Assembly: GCA_009699565.1 (NCBI GenBank)
Contig: WLNX01000136.1
Location: 1-5,149 of the forward strand
Direction of reading: 5' to 3'
Length of the DNA: 5,149 nucleotides
Source: Actinomycetota bacterium
GTDB taxonomy: Bacteria; Actinomycetota; Thermoleophilia; Solirubrobacterales; Solirubrobacteraceae
Shown: piece after piece, positions 1-5,149 of the stretch
Layout: each line of letters starts with the position of its first letter
How positions within the stretch are numbered: position 1 is the first letter of the stretch
Notes under the pieces: model-generated
Told to the model about the DNA's origin: nothing
Databases searched by the model: none
What the model saw: only the letters and a program-made list of their open reading frames with translations
Position numbers and translations under genes: made by a program

Positions 1-1080
1 ATCCACGTGCCCGCCTGGCGCCTCCCGAAGCTGGCCGGAGGACTGGCGGCGATCGATGGCGGTGGAACGCGTCCGCTGCTGTGGTCGCAACACTTGATAC
101 TGCCCCATGTTCCGTGGACTCATGTCGCAAATGGCGACAAGTACGACGATTCCTCGGCCCCTTTCCCGGGGATGGTTTTGTGGGGCTGGGCTGGCAGCGA
201 ATACGAGAACCAGATTGCGCTCAACCAGCAGCGGATGATCGCGCAGGCGCAGTTTGCGGACAAGATTGTCGGCGGACTGCGACGGCGCCTCGAAGCAGAG
301 GGAATCTGGGACAAGGCATTGGTGATCGTTACGGCCGATCACGGCGGTGCATACACGCCGGGGGTGCAGCGGCGCGCGATCGACACAATCAACTTCGCTG
401 AGATTGCATCGGTACCACTGCTCGTCAAGTACCCGCGCCAGCGCCGCGGGCGCGTCAGCCTGCGCGACACGAACTCGACTCAGATTCTCCCCACGGTGGC
501 GAAGCTGACGGGCTCGGCAGCCGAGTACCAGGGAACCTCGCTGCTGGACGCGCCTCCGGTCAAAACGCTGACCGTCAGAACCAGCGACAACGATCCGTCG
601 ACCGTCAGCCTTGGCATCAGCGAGATGCTCAGCCAGCAGCGCGCGGAGATTCGCCAACGCGACCGCCGCTTCCCACAGACCAACATCTTCCGGCGCAGCG
701 ACAACCGTCAAACCATCGGCAAGCGTGTAAGCACGCTCGCGATCCGGTCAGGCACCTCCGCAGGCAGCCTGACGCTAGACAACCCCGAGTACTTCGCAGA
801 CCTGAAACCCGGCAGCGGCTGGCTGCCTGCCGCCTACCTGACTGCCCGTGCGAGCGGGCTGCCGACGGGCGTCAAGATCGCCGTCGCCGTGAACGGCCGC
901 GTCGTCGGCAACGGGCAGACATTCTCAGCCCCCCAGTCGCCGTTCGAGCCGGCCGACCCAAACCCGGAGGTCCGCCTTGCCGCCATGCTTGACCCTGCGT
1001 GGCTCAGACCGGGCCGCGCAGAGGTCAGCTTCTACCGCGAGGGCGGAAGCAGCCTGCAGAGGGTTCGTCTCGCGCCATAG
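1..1080 (+). CDS. Sulfatase-like hydrolase/transferase, C-terminal part (5' end outside the window)
   Basis: The frame is open from base 1 and ends at TAG 1078-1080, giving 359 visible residues (numbered from base 1). It reads as the C-terminal half of an alkaline-phosphatase-superfamily sulfatase. HLILPHVPW (residues 31-39) is the histidine-bearing strand typical of membrane-linked sulfatases. TADHGG (111-116) carries the Asp-His metal ligands D113 and H114, and SVPLLVKYP follows, as in this family. The catalytic Cys/Ser/Thr nucleophile and any N-terminal membrane segments would lie upstream, so sulfatase, phosphoethanolamine transferase or phosphoglycerol transferase activity cannot be told apart. 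The core ends near residue 190. About 170 residues follow: first Arg/Ser-rich, then a beta-rich stretch (about 291-359) containing KIAVAVNGRVVGNG, which suggests a small extracytoplasmic beta-sandwich. The GTG at base 7 is not a credible start because the core domain would be incomplete. The superfamily is fairly sure; the substrate is unknown. Confidence 0.8.
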   Translation: MHVPAWRLPKLAGGLAAIDGGGTRPLLWSQHLILPHVPWTHVANGDKYDDSSAPFPGMVLWGWAGSEYENQIALNQQRMIAQAQFADKIVGGLRRRLEAEGIWDKALVIVTADHGGAYTPGVQRRAIDTINFAEIASVPLLVKYPRQRRGRVSLRDTNSTQILPTVAKLTGSAAEYQGTSLLDAPPVKTLTVRTSDNDPSTVSLGISEMLSQQRAEIRQRDRRFPQTNIFRRSDNRQTIGKRVSTLAIRSGTSAGSLTLDNPEYFADLKPGSGWLPAAYLTARASGLPTGVKIAVAVNGRVVGNGQTFSAPQSPFEPADPNPEVRLAAMLDPAWLRPGRAEVSFYREGGSSLQRVRLAP

Positions 1081-1091
1081 CCGGGAAGCGA

Positions 1092-1164
1092 AGCGGCGGA
1101 CGAGATTCGAACTCGCGACCCTCAGCTTGGGAAGCTGATGCTCTACCAACTGAGCTACCGCCGC
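1092..1164 (-). tRNA. tRNA-Gly, anticodon CCC
   Basis: The minus strand folds into a complete 73-nt cloverleaf. The acceptor stem is GCGGCGG (1164-1158) paired with CCGCCGC (1099-1093), seven perfect pairs. The D arm is GCTC/GAGC. The anticodon stem TCAGC/GCTGA encloses the loop TTCCCAA, so the anticodon is CCC, reading glycine codon GGG. The variable loop is GGGTC, and the T arm is GCGAG-TTCGAAT-CTCGT with one G-U pair. U73, C35 and C36 fit bacterial glycine tRNA identity. The 3' CCA is not encoded (the next bases are TCG), so CCA-adding enzyme must supply it. The gene faces the sulfatase gene tail to tail and is divergent from the thioredoxin operon. Identity and fold are very secure. Confidence 0.96.
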
Positions 1165-1173
1165 AACGCGCCA

Positions 1174-1179
1174 AGGATA
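1174..1179 (-). promoter_or_regulatory. Possible -10 element of the tRNA-Gly gene
   Basis: On the minus strand TATCCT matches the loose actinobacterial TAnnnT -10 pattern. It ends 9 bases before the mature 5' end of the tRNA, so transcription would begin close to that end with a very short leader. No convincing -35 hexamer lies 16-18 bases upstream, where the sequence is simply G/C. This is position-based inference. Confidence 0.25.
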
Positions 1180-1212
1180 CCGGCGACCGGGGCACCGGCG
1201 CGGGCGGCCCTC

Positions 1213-1218
1213 TAGCCT
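1213..1218 (+). promoter_or_regulatory. Possible -10 element of the tlpA-ccmH-ccdA operon
   Basis: TAGCCT fits TAnnnT and ends 10 bases before the GTG start at 1229. Transcription from it would begin about 3-4 bases before the start codon, giving an almost leaderless mRNA. That agrees with the lack of a clear Shine-Dalgarno sequence before this GTG. No good -35 is visible. The operon promoter should lie in the 64-base gap unless transcription enters from the sulfatase side. Confidence 0.22.
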
Positions 1219-1228
1219 TGAACGAAGA

Positions 1229-1780
1229 GTGAAGCGTCCCGGCCCCATCCCAACGATCGTCGTTCTGCTTACCTGCGGCCTGATCGCGCTGCTGGTCTAC
1301 GGAGTTGCCAACACTGGCGCCGACAGCTCGCTCGATGGCAAGGTTCAGGCAGGCGCGCTCCCACCGGCTCCGGGAGCAACGATCGAGCTGCCGAAACTCA
1401 ATGGAAGCGGCTCGCTCTCGCTGGCAGAGCTGCGCGGGAAGATCGTCGTGCTGAACTTCTGGGCATCTTGGTGCGAACCGTGCCGCGCCGAGGCTCCGGT
1501 GCTGATCAACGCGCAGAAGCAGCTCGGCTCGCGCGGGACGGTACTTGGCGTCAGCTACAAGGACTTCGCCGACGAGTCGCGAGCCTTCGAGAAGCAGTAC
1601 GCAATCAACTATCCGACGGTGCGCGACGATCGCTTGGAGCTGGCGCCGCTGTTCGGAACGACGAAGCTGCCGGAAACCTTTGTGATTGACGCGAAGGGCC
1701 GGGTCGTCGCGATCGGCCGCGGCCAGCTCGATCAGAAGTTCCTTGACGGAGCGATCAAGCGCGCAGAGGACGAGGGCTGA
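1229..1780 (+). CDS. TlpA/CcmG (DsbE/ResA)-like membrane-anchored thioredoxin
   Basis: This 183-residue thioredoxin-fold protein probably reduces thiols outside the membrane during cytochrome c maturation. Residues about 8-27 form one hydrophobic segment that acts as a signal anchor (TIVVLLTCGLIALLVYGV). The thioredoxin domain covers about 45-180. KIVVLNFWASWCEPC (71-85) holds the active-site WCxxC with C82 and C85. The cis-proline lies in KLPET (P148), followed by the FVID strand and the GRVV turn. The CEPC active site, the domain order and the following ccmH and ccdA genes point to the CcmG/DsbE/ResA branch rather than a general TlpA. The start is GTG 1229, the only start codon ahead of the membrane segment; no strong ribosome site precedes it. 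The stop TGA overlaps the ATG of ccmH by one base. Fold is certain; the cytochrome c role rests on context. Confidence 0.88.
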   Translation: MKRPGPIPTIVVLLTCGLIALLVYGVANTGADSSLDGKVQAGALPPAPGATIELPKLNGSGSLSLAELRGKIVVLNFWASWCEPCRAEAPVLINAQKQLGSRGTVLGVSYKDFADESRAFEKQYAINYPTVRDDRLELAPLFGTTKLPETFVIDAKGRVVAIGRGQLDQKFLDGAIKRAEDEG

Positions 1781-2235
1781 TGAGACGACCCCTGCGGATT
1801 GCCGCCTGCCTGCTGGCGCTGCTCGCGTTTTCGCCTGCCCCCTCGGCGCTGGCCGCCGTCTCCTTCCCGGACGTTGAAGACGAGGTGATGTGCGACACCT
1901 GCAACGTGCCGCTGAACATCGCCGAATCTCCGCGCGCCGACCAGCTTCGCCGCGAGATCAACAAGCTGATTGCCGCCGGTGAAACGAAGTCGCAGATCAA
2001 GGACACGCTCCGCGACCGCTATGGCCCACCAATCCTCGCCCTGCCGCCCGCGTCGGGCTTCAGCCTCACCGCCTACCTGGTGCCGATCGCCGTCGCCTTG
2101 GGGCTGCTGCTGCTGGCGATCGTGCTGCTGCGGCGTTGGCGACGCAGCGGCCGCCGGGACGAGCATGACGACCCGCCCCTGACCGACGGGGATTCTGCGC
2201 GGCTCGATGACGAGCTGGAACGCTTCGGCCGCTGA
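1780..2235 (+). CDS. ccmH: CcmH-family cytochrome c maturation protein
   Basis: This 151-residue thiol-disulfide protein of the CcmH/CycL family is thought to help reduce or present the apocytochrome c CXXCH cysteines for haem attachment. Residues 1-26 look like a signal peptide ending near SALAAV. The redox pair is in VMCDTC (C38, C41). NIAESPRADQLRREI and a long charged helix follow, then RYGPPILALPP (80-90), which matches the family's RYGxxVLxxPP. A second membrane segment spans about 98-117, and a charged tail of about 34 residues is cytoplasmic. The active site differs from the proteobacterial LRCxxC: Met replaces Arg before the first Cys. There is no C-terminal TPR domain as in E. coli CcmH. 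The ATG at 1780 overlaps the upstream TGA (TGATG). GAGG 1766-1769 and GAGGG 1772-1776 offer ribosome binding 10 and 3 bases before it. Confidence 0.9.
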   Translation: MRRPLRIAACLLALLAFSPAPSALAAVSFPDVEDEVMCDTCNVPLNIAESPRADQLRREINKLIAAGETKSQIKDTLRDRYGPPILALPPASGFSLTAYLVPIAVALGLLLLAIVLLRRWRRSGRRDEHDDPPLTDGDSARLDDELERFGR

Positions 2236-2990
2236 TGCTGATCCCACTCGCAGCCGCCGACACGACGATCCTCGCCGCCTTCGCGATCGGCTTCGTCTCT
2301 TTCATCTCGCCTTGCGTACTGCCTCTGGTCCCCGGTTACCTGTCGGCGATCTCGGGCTCCAGCATCGCCGAGATCCGCGCCGGAGAGAAGCGGCTCAGCC
2401 GGATCCTGCTGCCCGCTCTGATCTTCTGCCTTTCATTCACCGTGATGTTTGTCGCACTGGGAATGACGGCGACCGGAATCGGCTCGACTCTGCGCGACCA
2501 CCAGCAGACCCTCAACACAATTGCCGGCGTGATGATTGTGCTGCTGGGGCTCTTTTTCATGGCAACGCCATTCGTGACCCGCCTGAACAAGGACTGGCAC
2601 CCGGACGTCCTGATCACCCGCGCCGGCGCCGGCGGCCCGGTGATTGCCGGGCTGGCCTTTGCGATCGCATGGACTCCGTGCGTTGGCCCCACGCTGGCGG
2701 CAATTCTCGCCGCCGCATCGACCGCCGATTCGGTCGGACACGGCGGACTGCTTCTCTTCTTCTACTCGCTGGGGCTGGCCATCCCGTTCCTGCTGATGGC
2801 GATGGCCTTCGACAAGGCAACCGTCGCCTTCGGTTGGCTGCGCGACCGCTACCTCGTGATCACATTCATCTCCGGGGCAATCCTGATCCTGATGGGTGCG
2901 CTGATCCTCACCGGCGAGCTGACAAGGCTCAACATTGAAGCCCAGCAGCTGCTCAACTCGCTGGGACTCGACTTCCTTTACAAGATCTAG
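2235..2990 (+). CDS. ccdA: CcdA, membrane thiol-reductant transporter for cytochrome c biogenesis
   Basis: CcdA (DsbD beta-domain family) passes electrons from cytoplasmic thioredoxin across the membrane to extracytoplasmic thioredoxins such as the CcmG/ResA type. The 251-residue product has six hydrophobic segments at roughly 9-38, 56-80, 93-113, 134-161, 169-192 and 206-228. The two redox cysteines sit in the family's hallmark motifs: SPCVLPLVPGYL (C27) in the first segment and TPCVGPTLAAIL (C149) in the fourth. Length fits the family (about 220-250). A third cysteine, C65, is unlikely to be part of the pair. The ATG 2235-2237 overlaps the ccmH stop as TGATG. The best upstream purine patch, GGAA 2217-2220, is 14 bases away, so the gene probably depends on translational coupling. 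Its TAG lies inside CTAG, shared with the argS stop. Confidence 0.94.
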   Translation: MLIPLAAADTTILAAFAIGFVSFISPCVLPLVPGYLSAISGSSIAEIRAGEKRLSRILLPALIFCLSFTVMFVALGMTATGIGSTLRDHQQTLNTIAGVMIVLLGLFFMATPFVTRLNKDWHPDVLITRAGAGGPVIAGLAFAIAWTPCVGPTLAAILAAASTADSVGHGGLLLFFYSLGLAIPFLLMAMAFDKATVAFGWLRDRYLVITFISGAILILMGALILTGELTRLNIEAQQLLNSLGLDFLYKI

Positions 2991-4609
2991 TCGCGCGTCA
3001 TCGACTGCGGCGCGCTGACGCCCAGCAGATCAAGAGAGCGCGCCAGCACCTGCCCGGTGGCTGCGCAGAGGCGAAGGCGGAAGTCGCGCTGGGCAGGCGG
3101 CGCATCGATCACCGGGCAGTCGCGGTAGAAGGCGCTGAAGGCCTGCGCGGTCTTGTGCGAGTAGTCGGCGATCCGATGCGGCGAGCGGCGCTCGGCGGCG
3201 TCGGCAACCTCCGATGGGAATTCCAGCAGCCGGCGGACCAGCTCGCGCTCGCTGGCGTGCAGCGGCTCGTCCTCCCCTTCGGCCGGGCTTGGCTCCTCGG
3301 CTCCGCGGGCGAGGATCGAGGCGATTCTGGCGTGCGCGTACTGAACGTAGTAGACCGGGTTCTCGGCCGACTGCTCGCGGGCAAGCGTGAGGTCAAGCTC
3401 CATCGTTGTCTCGTGCGAGCGTTCCAGCAGGAACCAGCGGGCGGCATCCACCCCGATGTCGTCGATCAGCTCGTCGAGAGTGACGAAGTCGCCGGCGCGC
3501 TTGCTCATCTGCGCCCGCTCGCCGCTGTCAACCAGATGGACCAGCTGCATGATCAGCAGCTCAAGGCAGGCCGGGTCGTGGCCAAGCGCAGCGATCGAGG
3601 CTTCCATCCGCTTGATGTAGCCGTGGTGGTCTGCCCCCCAGACGTCAATCATCAGGTCAAACCCGCGGTCGATCTTGTCCTGGTGGTAGGCGATGTCGGA
3701 AGCGAAGTAGGTGTGTTCTCCGTTCGAGCGCTCCAGGACACGGTCCTTGTCGTCGTCGAACTCGGTCGTCCGCAGCCAGAGTGCATCGTCGCTGCGGTAG
3801 CTGCGACCGTCGCCGTCAAGGATTGCCAGCGCCTTCTCGACCGGCGTCGGGCTGCCGGCGTGGAGCGTGGTCTCGTGGAACCAGTCGTCGAAGACGACGC
3901 GAAGTCGAGCGAGACTGCGCTCGGCGTCGGCCACCATCAGTTCGACGGCGAGCCTTGACACCTCATCTGCGGGCAGATCGGCTGCGCCTTCGATGTCGCC
4001 AGCCAGCGCGATGATGTACTCGCCCTGGTAGCCGCCATCCGGCGGTTCCTCGCCGCGGGCGCGGGCTTGAACCGATGCCCCAAGCGCGCTGATCTGCGAC
4101 CCCGCGTCGTTGACGTAGTACTCGCGGTGGACCTTGTGGCCGACGAAGCTCAGCAGTCGCCCGAGCGCGTCGCCGTAGACGGCGTTGCGCGTGCCGCCGA
4201 CGTGGACCGGGCCGGTCGGATTGGCGCTGACAAACTCAACGTTGATCTGCAGCGGCGGATCGGCGACGGCGGAGCCCCACGCATCGCCGGCCGCCAACAC
4301 AGCGTCAACGGCTGAGCTGTACCAATCGTCGGAGAGGACGAGGTTGACAAAGCCCGGGCCGGCGACCTCGGCGCTGACAAGCGCGGGGCCGAGCCTACGA
4401 CCCAGTTCCTCGGTCAGCTTTTCGGCGAATTCGCGCGGCTGTTCACCCAGCCCCTTTGCTGCGGCAAGCGCAGCGTTGGTCGCGAAGTCGCCGTGCTCGG
4501 GCTGCTTCGGGCGCTCCACCCCCAGCTTTGCGGTGACCGGCTGGCCGGCTGCGAGCGCTTCCACGGAGCTCGCCAGAACGGCGTTTAGATCGTCAAGTGG
4601 GCTGCTCAC
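2987..4609 (-). CDS. argS: Arginyl-tRNA synthetase
   Basis: This class I synthetase attaches arginine to tRNA-Arg in the cytoplasm. The 540 residues cover the full architecture. The N-terminal Add-1 domain (about 1-92) has the typical PEHGDFATNAAL (37-48). The Rossmann core contains VSANPTGPVHVGG (128-139 within), where HVGG (136-139) stands for HIGH, then REYYVNDAGSQI (162-173). DVWGADHHGYIKRM (322-335) follows. AQMSKRAGDFVTL (366-378) carries the MSKR form of KMSKS. The C-terminal DALR-type anticodon domain runs from about 420 to LLGVSAPQSM near the end. HxGG and MSKR are usual in actinobacterial ArgRS. The start is GTG 4609-4607, with GAGG just upstream; no other start codon occurs between it and the rlmH stop. 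It follows rlmH after 48 bases on the same strand, and its stop overlaps that of ccdA. Confidence 0.97.
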   Translation of the reverse strand: MSSPLDDLNAVLASSVEALAAGQPVTAKLGVERPKQPEHGDFATNAALAAAKGLGEQPREFAEKLTEELGRRLGPALVSAEVAGPGFVNLVLSDDWYSSAVDAVLAAGDAWGSAVADPPLQINVEFVSANPTGPVHVGGTRNAVYGDALGRLLSFVGHKVHREYYVNDAGSQISALGASVQARARGEEPPDGGYQGEYIIALAGDIEGAADLPADEVSRLAVELMVADAERSLARLRVVFDDWFHETTLHAGSPTPVEKALAILDGDGRSYRSDDALWLRTTEFDDDKDRVLERSNGEHTYFASDIAYHQDKIDRGFDLMIDVWGADHHGYIKRMEASIAALGHDPACLELLIMQLVHLVDSGERAQMSKRAGDFVTLDELIDDIGVDAARWFLLERSHETTMELDLTLAREQSAENPVYYVQYAHARIASILARGAEEPSPAEGEDEPLHASERELVRRLLEFPSEVADAAERRSPHRIADYSHKTAQAFSAFYRDCPVIDAPPAQRDFRLRLCAATGQVLARSLDLLGVSAPQSMTRD

Positions 4610-4636
4610 GGCCTCGATGATCGCAGCGTCGCCAGA

Positions 4637-4659
4637 GAGACGCCGCCCGGCGGCGCCTC
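4637..4659 (-). terminator. Strong hairpin across the rlmH stop; possible weak terminator or attenuator
   Basis: The minus strand from 4659 reads GAGGCGCCGC, loop CGG, then GCGGCGTCTC: ten pairs with a single G-U. It begins inside the rlmH TGA and is followed by TCTGGC, not a real T-run. It is too poor in U for a confident intrinsic terminator. It could reduce read-through into argS, protect the rlmH mRNA 3' end, or be a by-product of high G+C. The structure is directly visible; the role is inference. Confidence 0.35.
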
Positions 4660-5068
4660 ATTCGTGGTGGTAGGGCGCCCCGGCCAGTATCGAGTGCCCT
4701 CTGTAGATCTGCTCGAGGAGGACGACGCGGGCGAGCTGGTGGGGCAAGGTCATCGGCCCAAGCGAGAGCTTTGCGTCGGTTCTTTCGAGCTCGATCCCGT
4801 AGGCGCCCCCGACCACAAAGCAGAGGTCAAGCCCACTTGCGCGGCGCTGCTCCAGAAAACCGCTGAAGGCGACGCTGTCGTACTGGCGGCCGCTGTCGTC
4901 GAGCAGCACTACAAAGGCCCGGTCGGGGACACGCCTCGCGAGCTTGTCGCTGTCGCGCAGTTCGACCAGCTCGATCGGCGCGTAGTGACCGATCAGCTTC
5001 TCGTAGTGGGCGACATCGTCAGCGTACGGGGCGCGCAGACGGCCGACGGAGAGGATGGTGATCTTCAC
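4658..5068 (-). CDS. rlmH: 23S rRNA (pseudouridine1915-N3)-methyltransferase RlmH
   Basis: RlmH is a SPOUT-family enzyme that uses S-adenosylmethionine to methylate pseudouridine 1915 in helix 69 of 23S rRNA on the assembled ribosome. The 136 residues begin KITILSVGRLR after the start, the usual first strand. FVVGGAYGIE (84-93) is the SAM-binding glycine loop. SLGPMTLPHQLARVVLLEQ (102-120) with IYR is the trefoil-knot signature, and the protein ends in PYHHE, as homologues end in PYHRE or PYHK. I chose GTG 5068 rather than the in-frame ATG at 5104. It gives the family's N-terminus, has GGGG seven bases upstream, and overlaps the previous gene's TGA as GTGA. The protein is about 20 residues shorter than E. 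coli RlmH (155) because the loop after strand two is shortened. argS follows. Confidence 0.95.
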   Translation of the reverse strand: MKITILSVGRLRAPYADDVAHYEKLIGHYAPIELVELRDSDKLARRVPDRAFVVLLDDSGRQYDSVAFSGFLEQRRASGLDLCFVVGGAYGIELERTDAKLSLGPMTLPHQLARVVLLEQIYRGHSILAGAPYHHE

Positions 5069-5149
5069 CTGGGAGCCCCGTCCGGGCGCTCTCCGCGCTC
5101 CCATGCAAGGCCGATCCCGATCCGCTCGCCCGTCGTCGGATGAGTGCCG
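5065..5149 (-). CDS. C-terminal end of an upstream gene, possibly an M48-type metalloprotease (partial)
   Basis: On the minus strand the frame starting at 5148 stays open to TGA 5067-5065, giving 27 visible residues that begin GTHPTTGERIGIGLAWERG and end in APR. The THPTTxERIG pattern resembles the end of M48 (HtpX/Ste24-like) membrane zinc peptidases, whose C-termini often carry S/THPPxxERI. Too little is present to see the HEXXH motif or membrane segments, so the family call is tentative. That the frame is coding is supported by its GTGA overlap with the rlmH start, which implies translational coupling. Codon use is G/C-ending like the neighbours. Confidence 0.5.
   Translation of the reverse strand, partial: GTHPTTGERIGIGLAWERGERPDGAPR
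5076..5079 (-). promoter_or_regulatory. Ribosome binding site supporting the GTG start of rlmH
   Basis: GGGG on the minus strand lies seven bases before GTG 5068, a suitable Shine-Dalgarno distance. The alternative ATG at 5104 has only GGCCTTGC directly before it and would add twelve Gly/Arg-rich residues absent from the family. Confidence 0.4.

Noticed and set aside
1180..1200. CCGGCG direct repeats in the tRNA-operon gap as an operator
   Set aside because: Short G/C words are common here, and no symmetric site of useful length could be formed.
925..1248. Minus-strand open frame of 107 codons with the stretch AQLVEHQLPKLRVASSNLV
   Set aside because: This peptide is the known false translation of a tRNA gene; it covers tRNA-Gly and antisense sulfatase sequence.
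1732..2247. Minus-strand open frame of 171 codons opposite ccmH
   Set aside because: Gln/Arg/Gly low-complexity translation of antisense sequence; the plus strand encodes a recognisable CcmH.
2207..2938. Plus-strand open frame of 243 codons overlapping ccdA
   Set aside because: It is an alternate-frame shadow rich in Arg, Pro and Asp; ccdA in this interval has both family motifs and the membrane segments.
2941..2979. CCCAGC/GCTGGG inverted repeat followed by CTTCCTTT near the ccdA end, as a terminator
   Set aside because: The stem has six pairs with a 13-base loop, the T-rich part is six bases away, and it lies in conserved coding sequence.
2995..3021. GCGTCA/TGACGC inverted repeat just beyond the ccdA stop
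   Set aside because: Only six pairs with a 15-base loop and no T-run, inside argS coding sequence; expected by chance at this G+C content.
3155..3958. Plus-strand open frame of 267 codons opposite argS
   Set aside because: It is a GC-rich antisense shadow of a clearly conserved argS, with no recognisable motif and Val/Arg/Asp-heavy composition.
4664..5143. Plus-strand open frame of 159 codons opposite rlmH
   Set aside because: Shadow of rlmH; no family resemblance, while rlmH shows its SPOUT signature.

Overview
This window of about 5.1 kb is GC-rich bacterial chromosome with ordinary, tightly packed housekeeping genes. The mix points to an actinobacterium, probably a deep-branching one such as the Thermoleophilia (Solirubrobacterales). 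The clues are strong G/C preference at third positions, GTG starts, an arginyl-tRNA synthetase with the HVGG form of the HIGH motif, a CcmH of the VMCxxC kind beside CcdA, and a tRNA gene without an encoded CCA. The class assignment is inference.

Layout. Positions 1-1080 (+) hold the C-terminal part of a sulfatase-like (alkaline phosphatase superfamily) protein that begins outside the window. Eleven bases after its stop lies a tRNA-Gly(CCC) gene on the opposite strand (1092-1164). A 64-base gap then separates this tRNA from a divergent three-gene operon, 1229-2990 (+): a TlpA/CcmG-like thioredoxin, CcmH and CcdA. The last two starts each overlap the preceding stop as TGATG. The operon ends by sharing the four bases CTAG with the stop of argS, which runs the other way (4609-2987, -). 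Upstream of argS on the same strand are rlmH (5068-4658) and the last 27 codons of another gene (5149-5065), which resembles the C-terminus of an M48-type metalloprotease.

How the genes fit together. CcdA would carry reducing equivalents from cytoplasmic thioredoxin across the membrane. The TlpA/CcmG-like protein would receive them outside, and CcmH would help keep the apocytochrome c CXXCH cysteines reduced for haem attachment. The haem-handling and ligation components (CcmA-F or ResBC/CcsAB type) are not in the window. The minus-strand genes and the tRNA serve translation: arginine charging, 23S rRNA modification by RlmH, and glycine GGG decoding.

I found no CRISPR array, mobile element, phage remnant or clearly new system. 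The points most worth checking are the shared CTAG stop, the reduced thiol-relay operon, a strong hairpin across the rlmH stop, an unusually short RlmH, and the compact divergent promoter region at 1165-1228.
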